Shown piece after piece: positions 25,162-34,097 of a stretch of DNA of 64,000 nucleotides. This DNA is from Candidatus Persebacteraceae bacterium Df01 (lineage in GTDB: Bacteria; Pseudomonadota; Gammaproteobacteria; Tethybacterales; Persebacteraceae). The notes under the pieces are model-generated. The model ran no database searches, had not been told where the DNA came from, and worked only from the letters and a program-made list of their open reading frames with translations. Numbering within the stretch: the first letter of the stretch is position 1; each line of letters starts with the position of its first letter. The DNA lies in contig JANQAO010000001.1 in NCBI GenBank assembly GCA_030386295.1, positions 323,546 through 387,545 of the forward strand, read 5' to 3'. The position numbers and the translations under genes are program-made.

Positions 25162-26601
25162 TTAATTTAATTTTTCTGTGCCTTCATCATCTTCAGCAAA
25201 ACTTGAGGGTAATTGTTTTTTCGTGCGCACTCCCATGTCGCGTAGTTGTTCGGCTTGTCGTATGACGTTTCCTTGTCCTTTGCTTAGCTTGCCAAGTGCT
25301 GCGTCATAGGCGTTGCGGGCACCGGTAAGCGTTTTGTCAAGTTTTTCCATGTCTTCCACAAAACCACACAGTTTGTCATACAAGGCGCCGCCGCGCCGCG
25401 CGATATCTTCAGCATTTTTATTTTGTCGCTCCAATTGCCAAATACGTTCTACTGTGCGCAAGGTTGCTAACAGAGTGGTTGGCGCGCAGAAAATAATTTT
25501 TTTGTTGTAGGCATCGGAAAACAATTGCGGATCGGCGTTGAGCGCGGCAAAAAACGCCGCTTCTTGCGGCATAAACATAAATACAAAGTCCGGTGTGCGA
25601 ATGTCTTTAATGTGCTGATAATGCCGTTTTGATAAATCTTCCACATGTCTGCGTATTGCTTGTACGTGGCGATCAATAGCGATATTGCGGTCGTTGTCAT
25701 TATCGGTAGCAACGGCGTTCATATAGTCCACCAGTGACACTTTGGAATCTACAATTAAGTGTCGATTTTCTGGAAGATCGATAATGACATCGGGGCGCTG
25801 CAAATTGCCGTCTTCATCGCGAAAAGATTCTTGGGTGCGATAGCTTTCGCCTTCACGCAAACCGGATTCTTCCAACAACCGTGCCAGCGTCAGCTCGCCC
25901 CAGTCTCCTTGTATTTTTTTGTCGCCTTTGAGTGCGCGCGTTAGGTTGGTGGCGTCTTCACCGATTTTAACGGCGTTGTCATGTAAGTTTTTAATTTCGT
26001 TTTTTAGTGCCGCCCGTTCGCGAGTTTCTTCCCCATAAATTTCATCCACGCGGCGGCGAAATTGTTCCAATTTTTCCCGTAATGGCGCCAATGCTTTTTC
26101 GCTGTGTTTATCAAAAACGCGACTTTTCTCATCCAACACTCCCTGTGCTAGGGTTTTAAATTGTATTTGCATTCGCTCTGTTGTTTCGCTGAGAAAATCA
26201 ATTTTTTCTTTTTCCTGCGTTCGAGCGTTGTCCAATTCCGTTTTGAGCTGAGATATTTTCGCTGTATCCTGATGCACTCGCTCTCGCAATTCTGTCAATT
26301 CGTTTGTTTGTAGTGCTACCTGCTGTTGTGCGGCGTCTGCTTTGGCTTCAGCACTGCTTGCTGTCGTCTGCGCTTGCGCTTGCGCTTCACGACCTTGATC
26401 ATATTTTTCGTACCATTCCGCTGCTGCTGCTTCACTTTGTTCGCGATGCTGAATTTCGTTTTGTAGTCGCGTTTGTGATGTGGCTAAATCAGTTTGCAAC
26501 TGGCCGTTTTTTTTGCTTAGCTGCCCATTGCGCCGCCATAGCCAGCCAACTCCTATCAGCGTCGCTGCCAGCAGTAATGACAAAATGGTAGTAGCATTCA
26601 T
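25162..26601 (-). CDS. rmuC: DNA recombination protein RmuC
   Basis: 479 residues: an N-terminal membrane helix (about residues 5-22), a long coiled coil (to about residue 200) and a PD-(D/E)XK-like nuclease domain. The active-site stretches are intact: GDWGELTLARLLEESGL, PDVIIDLPENRHLIVDSK (Asp and Lys) and FMFMPQEAAFFAAL. RmuC limits rearrangements between inverted repeats. It is a single gene, convergent with qmcA and downstream of uvrD on the same strand. A second, divergent copy is at 51936. Confidence 0.93.
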   Translation of the reverse strand: MNATTILSLLLAATLIGVGWLWRRNGQLSKKNGQLQTDLATSQTRLQNEIQHREQSEAAAAEWYEKYDQGREAQAQAQTTASSAEAKADAAQQQVALQTNELTELRERVHQDTAKISQLKTELDNARTQEKEKIDFLSETTERMQIQFKTLAQGVLDEKSRVFDKHSEKALAPLREKLEQFRRRVDEIYGEETRERAALKNEIKNLHDNAVKIGEDATNLTRALKGDKKIQGDWGELTLARLLEESGLREGESYRTQESFRDEDGNLQRPDVIIDLPENRHLIVDSKVSLVDYMNAVATDNDNDRNIAIDRHVQAIRRHVEDLSKRHYQHIKDIRTPDFVFMFMPQEAAFFAALNADPQLFSDAYNKKIIFCAPTTLLATLRTVERIWQLERQNKNAEDIARRGGALYDKLCGFVEDMEKLDKTLTGARNAYDAALGKLSKGQGNVIRQAEQLRDMGVRTKKQLPSSFAEDDEGTEKLN

Positions 26602-26699
26602 GAGGCGTAAATAGTGGGGAGCATTATGAAGACACCGCTGTTGATTTCATTAGTTTATTTTTTTCAGAGGACGTAAGAAACAGGAAGCAAATATAACTC

Positions 26700-26738
26700 A
26701 TTCGCCAACAAAAAAACAAAAAGCTATTAGCCGCTAAT
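26700..26738 (-). terminator. Candidate terminator at the end of uvrD
   Basis: On the reverse strand ATTAGCGGCTAAT (26738-26726) forms a five-pair stem containing the uvrD stop, followed by AGCTTTTTGTTTTTTTG. The T-rich tail is good; the stem is short. On the plus strand a run of eight T also follows the stem, inside uvrD. Confidence 0.4.
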
Positions 26739-28907
26739 TTTTTTTAGTGGTGCTAGCGCGGCTTTGAATGTCTTGATTCCCAATTTTTTGAATGTTACTT
26801 GCACTTGTAAATCATCGCCGTTACCTTGACGTCGAATCACTACGCCCTTGCCATAGCGCGGGTGAAGTACGGTGTCGCCGGCGCGATAGCGCATGTCTGG
26901 TATGTTGTCTTCGTCTGTCGGCATTGGTGGACGTGGCAGTCGTGTGCGTTGGAAAGACGGTTGTGGCACAGAAGTAATTGAAGGAACCGGCGTAGCCAGT
27001 GTGTCTACCGCATCCGTGGACAGACAGTCTGCGGGTAATTCATTCAAAAAACGTGATGGCGGCAGATATTTGGTTTCACCGTACACTTGTCGACTGCCGG
27101 CATAGTGTAAAGATAATTCACGGCGCGCACGGGTGAGGGCCACATACATAAGGCGGCGTTCTTCTTCAATTGCTGCCGTATTGATTGAATTTAAACTTTG
27201 TGAGGTGGGAAACAAGCCCTCTTCCAAACCGGCGACAAAAACGTGCATGAATTCTAATCCCTTAGCCGCGTGTATGGTCATTAAATTGACGGCGTTGCTT
27301 GGTGCTCCTTGAGCCTCGCCGGATTCCAGCACGGCATTGGCGATGAATTGTAACAATGGTGAATTGTCTTCGTTGTCCGTCTCGCTTGTTTGAAACAACA
27401 CGGCGCCGTTGACGAATTCGCGTAAATTTTCTGCTCTTTCGGTATCTTCGGTTTTGGCTGAATAATGCTCTAGCAGGCCGCTTTGTTCTATCGCCGCCCG
27501 CGCTAATGTTGGCAAATCAGCACCGCTCGCATACAAGGCGCGGATTTTCCGTAATAGAGCGGCAAATTGTCCAATTTTAGGAATCTGCACTGCTTCCAGA
27601 GCGGCAAACAGGTTACTGCCCATTTGGGTTGCAGTTTCTTGCAATTTTTCTATCGCTCGGGTGCCGATGCCGCGTGGCGGCATATTAATCACACGTATTA
27701 AAGCATCACGGTCATCTCCTGCTATCAAGCGCAGGTAGGCAAGCGCGTGTTTGACTTCGAGTCGCTCATAAAAACGGGTGCCGCCGTAAATGCGGTAAGG
27801 AATAGCGTATTCAATCATTGCTTGTTCCAGCAGGCGGCTTTGAGCATTGGTGCGATACAGCACGGCGACTTCGTCTGCTACCATGTTCGTCTCCAGTAGT
27901 TGCTTAGTAGCGATGACAATGTTTGCTGCTTCTTCAATGTCTTTTGTCGCACGAATAATATTGATTGGCGCACCACCGCCTTGATCGGTTTTGAGATTCT
28001 TGCCAATGCGGTTATGGTTAGTAGCAATAAGACGATTGGCAGCATGCAAAATATTGCCAGTAGAGCGGTAATTTTGCTCTAAACGGACAATAGTGTTGGA
28101 GCGTAATTCTTCTTGAAACCGTAGCATGTTACCCGGGTCGGCACCGCGAAAAGCGTAAATAGATTGATCATCGTCGCCCACGGCGAAAAAGTGATTGTCG
28201 CCAGAATCCAACAATTTTAGCCACTCATATTGCAAAGCATTGGTGTCTTGAAATTCATCTACCAAGATATGGAGAAAACGGCGGGCATAGTGAGTGCGCA
28301 AATCGGCGTCTTTGCGCAACAATTCCACCACCGCCAACAGTAATTCGGCAAAATCTGCTTTGTGCTCTCGTCGGCAGGATTCTTCATACCAGCTGTACAA
28401 CTCACGCATAGCGGCAGCGCGCTTGTGTGGTACTGGCGCGGCGGCAGCGCGCACTCCGTTTTCTTTGGCAGCGTTAATGTAGCTACGGCACTCGGTGGGC
28501 GGAAATTCTTTTTCATCAACTTGTTTTTCACGCAACAGTCGGCGAATAAAGGTCAACTGGTCGCTGCTGTCCATAATTTGAAAATTTTTGTCTACTCCGG
28601 CAGCAACGGCATGGCGTCGTAATAGCCGATGGCAGATGCCGTGAAAAGTTCCCAGTGTCAAGCCAGAAAAGCCAAACGCTACCATTACTTCCAGTCGCTC
28701 CCGCATTTCTTTTGCTGCTTTGTTTGTGAAAGTTACCGCCATGATATCGCGAGACTGGCAGTGTCCTTCTGATAAAAGCCAAGCAATGCGGCTGGTCAGT
28801 ACTCGCGTTTTGCCAGTTCCTGCACCTGCGAGTACCAACAAGCCTTCGCCATTATGGCAAACGGCTTCACGTTGGTGAGGGTTTAGCAAGTTAAGAAAGG
28901 AATCCAT
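26727..28907 (-). CDS. uvrD: UvrD/PcrA-type DNA helicase II
   Basis: Start set at ATG 28907 (MDSFLNLLNPHQREAV), giving 726 residues like E. coli UvrD (720); a longer frame reaches 29036 but its extra residues match nothing. Superfamily 1A motifs: Walker A VLAGAGTGKTRVL, LVDEFQDTNALQYEW, GDDDQSIYAFRGADP, VNLMTIHAAKGLEF and YVALTRARRELSL. The C-terminal VLHPRYGKGVVIRRQGN is the Tudor-like domain of UvrD/PcrA that binds RNA polymerase. It acts in mismatch and nucleotide excision repair; uvrA is also in the window. Confidence 0.94.
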   Translation of the reverse strand: MDSFLNLLNPHQREAVCHNGEGLLVLAGAGTGKTRVLTSRIAWLLSEGHCQSRDIMAVTFTNKAAKEMRERLEVMVAFGFSGLTLGTFHGICHRLLRRHAVAAGVDKNFQIMDSSDQLTFIRRLLREKQVDEKEFPPTECRSYINAAKENGVRAAAAPVPHKRAAAMRELYSWYEESCRREHKADFAELLLAVVELLRKDADLRTHYARRFLHILVDEFQDTNALQYEWLKLLDSGDNHFFAVGDDDQSIYAFRGADPGNMLRFQEELRSNTIVRLEQNYRSTGNILHAANRLIATNHNRIGKNLKTDQGGGAPINIIRATKDIEEAANIVIATKQLLETNMVADEVAVLYRTNAQSRLLEQAMIEYAIPYRIYGGTRFYERLEVKHALAYLRLIAGDDRDALIRVINMPPRGIGTRAIEKLQETATQMGSNLFAALEAVQIPKIGQFAALLRKIRALYASGADLPTLARAAIEQSGLLEHYSAKTEDTERAENLREFVNGAVLFQTSETDNEDNSPLLQFIANAVLESGEAQGAPSNAVNLMTIHAAKGLEFMHVFVAGLEEGLFPTSQSLNSINTAAIEEERRLMYVALTRARRELSLHYAGSRQVYGETKYLPPSRFLNELPADCLSTDAVDTLATPVPSITSVPQPSFQRTRLPRPPMPTDEDNIPDMRYRAGDTVLHPRYGKGVVIRRQGNGDDLQVQVTFKKLGIKTFKAALAPLKKISG

Positions 28908-29103
28908 AAGATATGGCGCAGCGGAGTTTATCATTGCCGACCTGTGCCGTATAAAATTACTCATAACAGTCACCTCTGGCAGGCGACATGTTTCTGCGTA
29001 CGGAGAACACGGCAACAAAACTTCCGAACTGTCCAAAAAATGAAGTTGTTTTATTTGAACGGTTGTACAGAAAGTCAGGTTAATTATTTGGGGGTATTAA
29101 ATT

Positions 29104-30831
29104 TTAAGGATGAAAATCAGCCCCGCATTGCGGGGCTTTAACATGACCCGTACGGACTAAAAAATCGCCAAATCGTTCATCATCTTGCCGTTGGTTGGCG
29201 TACTTTTCAAGCAGTGGGCGCAAGAAAGCAACAATCCCTTCTTCATTAAGGTTTTTACCGACTAACGATGATAAACGATCACCGCCATAAGAGGCTCCTA
29301 AGTACAAGTTGTAGCGTCCAGGTGATTTGCCAACTAAACCGATTTCTCCTAAATAAGGGCGGGCACAACCATTAGGGCAGCCCGTCATGCGGATGATTAT
29401 GTCGTTCTGTCTTAAATTAAGTGTGGTCACTTCGTTTTCTAAACGGGTTAGCAAGGTTGGCATATAGCGCTCAGCTTCAGCCATTGCTAGCGGACAAGTA
29501 GGCATGGAGACGCAAGCCATAGCATTGCGACGTAATCCTGACAATGTTGTGTTATCTTCTATAGATAATTTACGGCGGGAAAATACCGCTTCTACACGGA
29601 TACGATCACTGTCGGCGATATTAATAAGCATGATGTTCTGATTGGGAGTTATTAGCAACGAACAACAATCAAGCGCCGCCGCTTCAGACAAGGCATTTTT
29701 AAGTGATGTTTCTGCCGCTAAGCGGCCATTCTCTACGAACAGCGTCAAATCCCATTTTCCATCTGGCCGTCGGTGCCAGCCCAAATAATCACCGCGGTGC
29801 ATCCACTGTACTGGCACTGAGGGCTCTAGTGCAAATCCCAACCTTTTGTCCAGCTCGGCCTTTATAGTCGCTGCTCCCAATCGCGCGACTGTATATTTGA
29901 AGCGTGATAATTTACGGTCACTGCGATTACCATAGTCGCGCTGAATAGCGACGAGGTGCCAAGCTACATCAATTGCCTGTTTAGGCGTGCAAAAACCGAT
30001 ATCATCGCCTACGCGGGGGTAAGTACGGGTATCGCTGTGAGTCATGCCTAACCCCCCTCCAATGATGATATTAAAGCCGTGCAGTGAGTTATTTTTTACT
30101 ACAGAGACAAAACCAATATCTTGTGAATAGACGTCTATATCGTTGGATGGCGGTATGGCAATTCCAATTTTGAACTTACGCGGCAAATAGTGCTTTCCGT
30201 AAAGCGGTTCTTCGGTAATGCCGCCAGTTAGGTTTTCTTCTCCTAACCAGATTTCGTAATAGGCGCGTGTAGCAGGTAAGAGTCGTCGGCTAATTGCTGT
30301 TGCTATATCGTAGGCTGCAGTGTGCGTCGGCGATAGTTCAGCATGTGGTGTACACATAACATTGCGATTAACGTCTCCGCAGGCAGCAATAGAATCTAGT
30401 AAACGATGCTCGCAAGTGGCTACAAGTGAGCGTAAATTTTCTTTGGGAATGCCGTGAAATTGTAGAGTCTGCCGAGTAGTCAGTCGAATACTACCGGTTT
30501 CTGTTAATTCGTTGGCGACGCTGTTAACAGCGAGCCACTGCGCTGGAGTAATGAGCCCCCCTGGTATGCGTAGGCGAAGCATAAACGAATAATCCGGTTC
30601 TAATTTGCGCGCTGCTCGCTCCATCCTCACATCACGATTATCTTGTTGGTAAATACCGTGAAATTTAATCAACGTTTGATCGCTCGTGCCAATGGCTCCG
30701 GTAAGATTGTCGGTAAGGCCGTCGGTAATATCGCCGCGTAGATAATCACTGCTATCTTTTATGATTTCTACGGGAGATGGGTTTTCTGCTAGCGCGTCAG
30801 GTTGTTTAGGGGAAGGGAGTTTAATAGACAT
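29104..30831 (-). CDS. cysI: Sulfite reductase [NADPH] hemoprotein beta-component
   Basis: 575 residues. CysI reduces sulfite to sulfide using siroheme and a [4Fe-4S] cluster. The cluster/siroheme cysteines are in CVSMPTCPLA and MTGCPNGCARPY, and basic siroheme/sulfite residues in TGSIRLTTRQTLQFHGI, CGDVNRNVMC and KHYLPRKFKIGIAIPP are present. The start overlaps the cysJ end by 11 bases. A strong GC hairpin lies in the last codons. The enzyme works with CysJ and needs siroheme from CysG, both encoded upstream on the same strand. Confidence 0.95.
   Translation of the reverse strand: MSIKLPSPKQPDALAENPSPVEIIKDSSDYLRGDITDGLTDNLTGAIGTSDQTLIKFHGIYQQDNRDVRMERAARKLEPDYSFMLRLRIPGGLITPAQWLAVNSVANELTETGSIRLTTRQTLQFHGIPKENLRSLVATCEHRLLDSIAACGDVNRNVMCTPHAELSPTHTAAYDIATAISRRLLPATRAYYEIWLGEENLTGGITEEPLYGKHYLPRKFKIGIAIPPSNDIDVYSQDIGFVSVVKNNSLHGFNIIIGGGLGMTHSDTRTYPRVGDDIGFCTPKQAIDVAWHLVAIQRDYGNRSDRKLSRFKYTVARLGAATIKAELDKRLGFALEPSVPVQWMHRGDYLGWHRRPDGKWDLTLFVENGRLAAETSLKNALSEAAALDCCSLLITPNQNIMLINIADSDRIRVEAVFSRRKLSIEDNTTLSGLRRNAMACVSMPTCPLAMAEAERYMPTLLTRLENEVTTLNLRQNDIIIRMTGCPNGCARPYLGEIGLVGKSPGRYNLYLGASYGGDRLSSLVGKNLNEEGIVAFLRPLLEKYANQRQDDERFGDFLVRTGHVKAPQCGADFHP
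29119..29137 (-). terminator. GC-rich hairpin inside the 3' end of cysI
   Basis: AGCCCCGC-ATT-GCGGGGCT is a perfect eight-pair stem with a three-base loop. On the transcribed strand it is followed by GATTTTC and the stop codon. It may act as a transcription terminator or 3' stabiliser built into the coding sequence; the U tract is short. Confidence 0.4.
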
Positions 30832-32602
30832 CGCGTTGGTACCTTCCCGATTCGCGTAGGTGTGCTAAATAATCACTGCCTGATATACCGCCGTGTTCTT
30901 CAATAACGTCTGTCAGCACTTGGTGGACATCCTTCGCCATTGGTGAGTCGCTGCCACAAATATAAACGTAAGCGCCACTTTTCAACCATTTCCAAAATTC
31001 TTCGCCTTGCTCGCGTATTTTGTCTTGCACATACGTTTTATGGGAGTTGTCGCGCGAGAAAGCGGCGCTCAATTTGTTGAGTGCTCCATTTTTTATTTTT
31101 TCCTGCCATTCGGTTTGGTAATAAAAATCTTCGCGGCGGCGGCGTTCACCAAAAAATAGCCAATTTTTACCTTTAGCACAGCGTTCTTCACGTTCTTCCA
31201 TAAAGGAACGAAAAGGCGCCACGCCGGTGCCAGCGCTAATCATAATAAGTGGTGTGTTGTCATTGGCTGGCAAGCGAAAATTATCGTTTTTTTGTATGAA
31301 TACTTGAGCAGTATCTCCAGGTGTTAGGCGTATCAGGTGGTCAGAACATACCCCAGTGCGCGAGCTGTCATCAAAACCGCTATAACGCTCCTGTGCAATT
31401 AATATATGTGCTTCGTTTTCTCGGGCGAACAGAGAGGAAGCCAGCGAATACAGTCGTGGGGTTAAGCGTCTTAGGCAACCTAATACCTTTGTGCCGTCAT
31501 CGGTGGAAGGTGGAAAATCAGTCAACACATCCAGTAGATATCGGCCTTTTAAATATCGCAGTGCCGCCGTGCGATCATTCACTAGTGTTGCTAAGGTATC
31601 TCCTCCGACAATAGTATGATAGTTTGCCAATACAGCTGGAGTCAAAAAAGTGATTTCTAGCCGTTGTTGTAGCCATTGGGCAGCGGTAGCCTTTTCATCT
31701 TCCAGTATAACGACAGCGTCCCAATTTAATTTCAATGTGGCAGCGGTCTGTTCGGCCAATGCTTGCGGATTTCGTGGCCACACTCCCAAGCAATCTCCAG
31801 GAGTGAAGCGAAGTTCCGATCCTTCTAGGGAAAATTCTAAATGACGTGTCTGGCGTGACGGTGATGTGAGCAGGATATTTTCCAATAAAGGTGAGGAAAA
31901 TGGATGCTGCCTATCATAGGCAGATACGGGAGCAATGATGCATTGTGACTGCTCTAAAGTAAGTACATCAGCACTGCTGTTTGGTAGTGCGGTTGGTGTC
32001 GTTGTTTGGATAAGTGCTTCTGTAATTTCTTTTTTCCATAAGGTTGCCTCACGTTCGAAGTCCGCATCACATTCCACACGCTTGGTCAGTGGTGAAGCTC
32101 CTAGTGCAGAGAGGCGAGCGTCGATATCACGACCAGTTTGGCAGAAAAACTCATAACTGCTATCGCCTAGTGCTAGCACTGAGTAACGCAAATCAGGAAG
32201 CTCAGGAGCGCGCGCGCTATGCAAAAAGGTATAGAAAGCGGTTGCCGCGTCCGGTGGTTCTCCTTCACCGTGCGTGCTGATAACGACCAATAAAAATCGT
32301 TCTTTTTTGAGGCGTGCAGTTTTGTAATCTATTGAAGAAAAGGCTATTGCTTTTAAGCCACGGGCGTTGATAGTGGTCACCAGTTCGTCAGCTATTGTTT
32401 TGCCATTTCCGCTTTGGGAGCCGTAGAGCACGGTTACCACTGGCGTGTCGGCAGTCTGTGTTGTCGTGACGTCTGGTGTGATCAGCGTCGTGCTGGAGTG
32501 TTTATGGATGCCAGCCAAATAGCCGCTTAACCATGCTAGCTGGTCAGAATTAAGCTGGCCAGTGAGGTGTTCAACCGTTTGCAAATGTTTTGAAGATAGC
32601 AT
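30821..32602 (-). CDS. cysJ: Sulfite reductase [NADPH] flavoprotein alpha-component
   Basis: 593 residues from ATG 32602 (a TTG at 32620 would add six). Order of domains: a short helical start, a flavodoxin-like FMN domain (VTVLYGSQSGNGKTIADEL, about residue 60; STHGEGEPPDAA), an FAD/connection domain (RLYSLASS; GVCSDHLIRL) and an NADPH domain (ISAGTGVAPFRSFMEER; YICGSDSPMAKDV) ending GRYQRDVY. It passes electrons from NADPH to CysI. The start lies 32 bases inside cysG. Confidence 0.95.
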   Translation of the reverse strand: MLSSKHLQTVEHLTGQLNSDQLAWLSGYLAGIHKHSSTTLITPDVTTTQTADTPVVTVLYGSQSGNGKTIADELVTTINARGLKAIAFSSIDYKTARLKKERFLLVVISTHGEGEPPDAATAFYTFLHSARAPELPDLRYSVLALGDSSYEFFCQTGRDIDARLSALGASPLTKRVECDADFEREATLWKKEITEALIQTTTPTALPNSSADVLTLEQSQCIIAPVSAYDRQHPFSSPLLENILLTSPSRQTRHLEFSLEGSELRFTPGDCLGVWPRNPQALAEQTAATLKLNWDAVVILEDEKATAAQWLQQRLEITFLTPAVLANYHTIVGGDTLATLVNDRTAALRYLKGRYLLDVLTDFPPSTDDGTKVLGCLRRLTPRLYSLASSLFARENEAHILIAQERYSGFDDSSRTGVCSDHLIRLTPGDTAQVFIQKNDNFRLPANDNTPLIMISAGTGVAPFRSFMEEREERCAKGKNWLFFGERRRREDFYYQTEWQEKIKNGALNKLSAAFSRDNSHKTYVQDKIREQGEEFWKWLKSGAYVYICGSDSPMAKDVHQVLTDVIEEHGGISGSDYLAHLRESGRYQRDVY

Positions 32603-34013
32603 GATTATTTCTGTAAGCAAAAGAGGAGGGAAGATGGGAATTATTTTCTGATGCTTGATGTAAGGCGACTACGTCACCAATGATAATTAGCGTCGGTGAT
32701 GTCAATAGTGCATGTGTACGCTGGTTAATATTGTCTAATTTCCCTGTGATAATTCTTTGTGCTGGTGTGGAACCGGCGCAAATGACCGCAACTGGCGTAT
32801 TCGGTGAGCGGCCACTATGGATTAATTTTTTCGCTATCGATGCCAAGTTAGTGCCGCTCATATAAAACACTAAGGTGCAATTTTTATCTTCGGCCAGACG
32901 TTGCCAATGGGCGCTATCATCCATGCCGCGCTGATAGGCGGTGGCAAAACGAACTCCGTGTGCGCACTGCCGGTGTGTCAGCGGAATGCCGGCGGCGGCG
33001 GCGCAGCCGCTGGCCGCAGTAATTCCTGCTACTACTTCTACCTCAATGCCGGCAGCGTGCAACGCTAGTAGTTCTTCGCCTCCTCGGCCAAAAATAAACG
33101 GATCTCCGCCTTTAAGACGGGCTACACATTGCCCGTGTTGTGCATAGTGATTGAGCAGCGTATTAATTTCCTCTTGCGTTGAAGTGCAATAGTTACGTTG
33201 TTTGCCAACAAATATTTTTTTTGCGTCGCGTCGTGCTAAATCTAATATTGCTGGTGATACCAACCGATCATAGATAACCACATCAGCTTGCTGTAGCAAG
33301 CGGTGGGCACGAAAAGTCAGCAAATCCGGATCTCCTGGGCCGGCGCCGATAAGGTACACTGTGCCTTTGGAAACATGCCGGCGAGAGAAATGCTCTAACT
33401 CTTTCTGTAGTTGTTTTTCCCCGTCTGTCTCATTGCCAGTGAGTATTGCTTCCGCCGCTGTGCCGTCTAGAAATTTTTCCCAAAATAATCGCCGGCGTGT
33501 GGCGGGTAAAGCTACTTTAACGGTATCGCGAAAACGGCGACAAAATATTGCTAATCGTCCAATATTTGCGGGTAGCATTTCTTCTATACGCGCACGTATC
33601 CGTCGTGCTAGAACAGGAGAGGCTCCCGATGAGGACACGGCCACCGTTAACGGCGAGCGGTCAATAATAGCGGGGAAAATGAAATCGCATAATGCAGGGT
33701 TATCTACTACGTTAACTGGTATACGTTGTGCCCTTGCATCAGAAAATACCTGTTGGTTGAGTGCTTCATCATCGGTAGCTGATATCACAATAGAGCAATC
33801 TTTCATGTCTGTCGCTACATATTGACGTTGACATGTGCTCCCGCCTGCTGCGTGTACGGCTTCAGTTAACTTCGGAATGATTGTCGGTGCCACAACAAAA
33901 GGTTGCGCACCTGCCTGAATGAGTAACTCAGATTTTCTTGCGGCAACCTCGCCTCCTCCGACAATGAGCGTACGGCGACCATTCATGTCAAAGAAAAACG
34001 GAAAATATTTCAT
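32571..34013 (-). CDS. cysG: Siroheme synthase CysG (trifunctional)
   Basis: 480 residues in two parts. Residues 1-200 are the Met8-like precorrin-2 dehydrogenase/ferrochelatase (TLIVGGGEVAARKSELL, ISATDDEALNQQV, VAVSSSGASPVLARRIR). Residues 215-460 are the uroporphyrinogen III methyltransferase (VYLIGAGPGDPDLLTFRAHRLL, VARLKGGDPFIFGRGGEE, ITAASGCAAAAGIPLTHR). It makes siroheme for CysI. First gene of cysG-cysJ-cysI. The short AT-rich spacer upstream (34014-34097) contains ATAAATGAAT twice in tandem, a possible regulator site. cysH and cysDN are not in the window. Confidence 0.95.
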   Translation of the reverse strand: MKYFPFFFDMNGRRTLIVGGGEVAARKSELLIQAGAQPFVVAPTIIPKLTEAVHAAGGSTCQRQYVATDMKDCSIVISATDDEALNQQVFSDARAQRIPVNVVDNPALCDFIFPAIIDRSPLTVAVSSSGASPVLARRIRARIEEMLPANIGRLAIFCRRFRDTVKVALPATRRRLFWEKFLDGTAAEAILTGNETDGEKQLQKELEHFSRRHVSKGTVYLIGAGPGDPDLLTFRAHRLLQQADVVIYDRLVSPAILDLARRDAKKIFVGKQRNYCTSTQEEINTLLNHYAQHGQCVARLKGGDPFIFGRGGEELLALHAAGIEVEVVAGITAASGCAAAAGIPLTHRQCAHGVRFATAYQRGMDDSAHWQRLAEDKNCTLVFYMSGTNLASIAKKLIHSGRSPNTPVAVICAGSTPAQRIITGKLDNINQRTHALLTSPTLIIIGDVVALHQASENNSHLPSSFAYRNNHAIFKTFANG

Positions 34014-34086
34014 AATTTAATAGATTATAAATGAATATAAATGAATGTTTATATATTAAATTTTTATTTGCCTAAGGTGACTACTT

Positions 34087-34092
34087 TATAAT
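34087..34092 (+). promoter_or_regulatory. Perfect -10 box immediately before the DUF2723 gene
   Basis: TATAAT lies six bases before the ATG at 34098, so a transcript from it would start at or next to the start codon. No good -35 box is seen. If used, the mRNA is leaderless. Confidence 0.3.
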
Positions 34093-34097
34093 TTGGC

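Noticed and set aside
32571-32620. Frameshift at the cysG/cysJ border because of a 32-base overlap
   Set aside because: Both proteins are complete at their motifs; the overlap affects only a poorly conserved CysG tail and the CysJ start.
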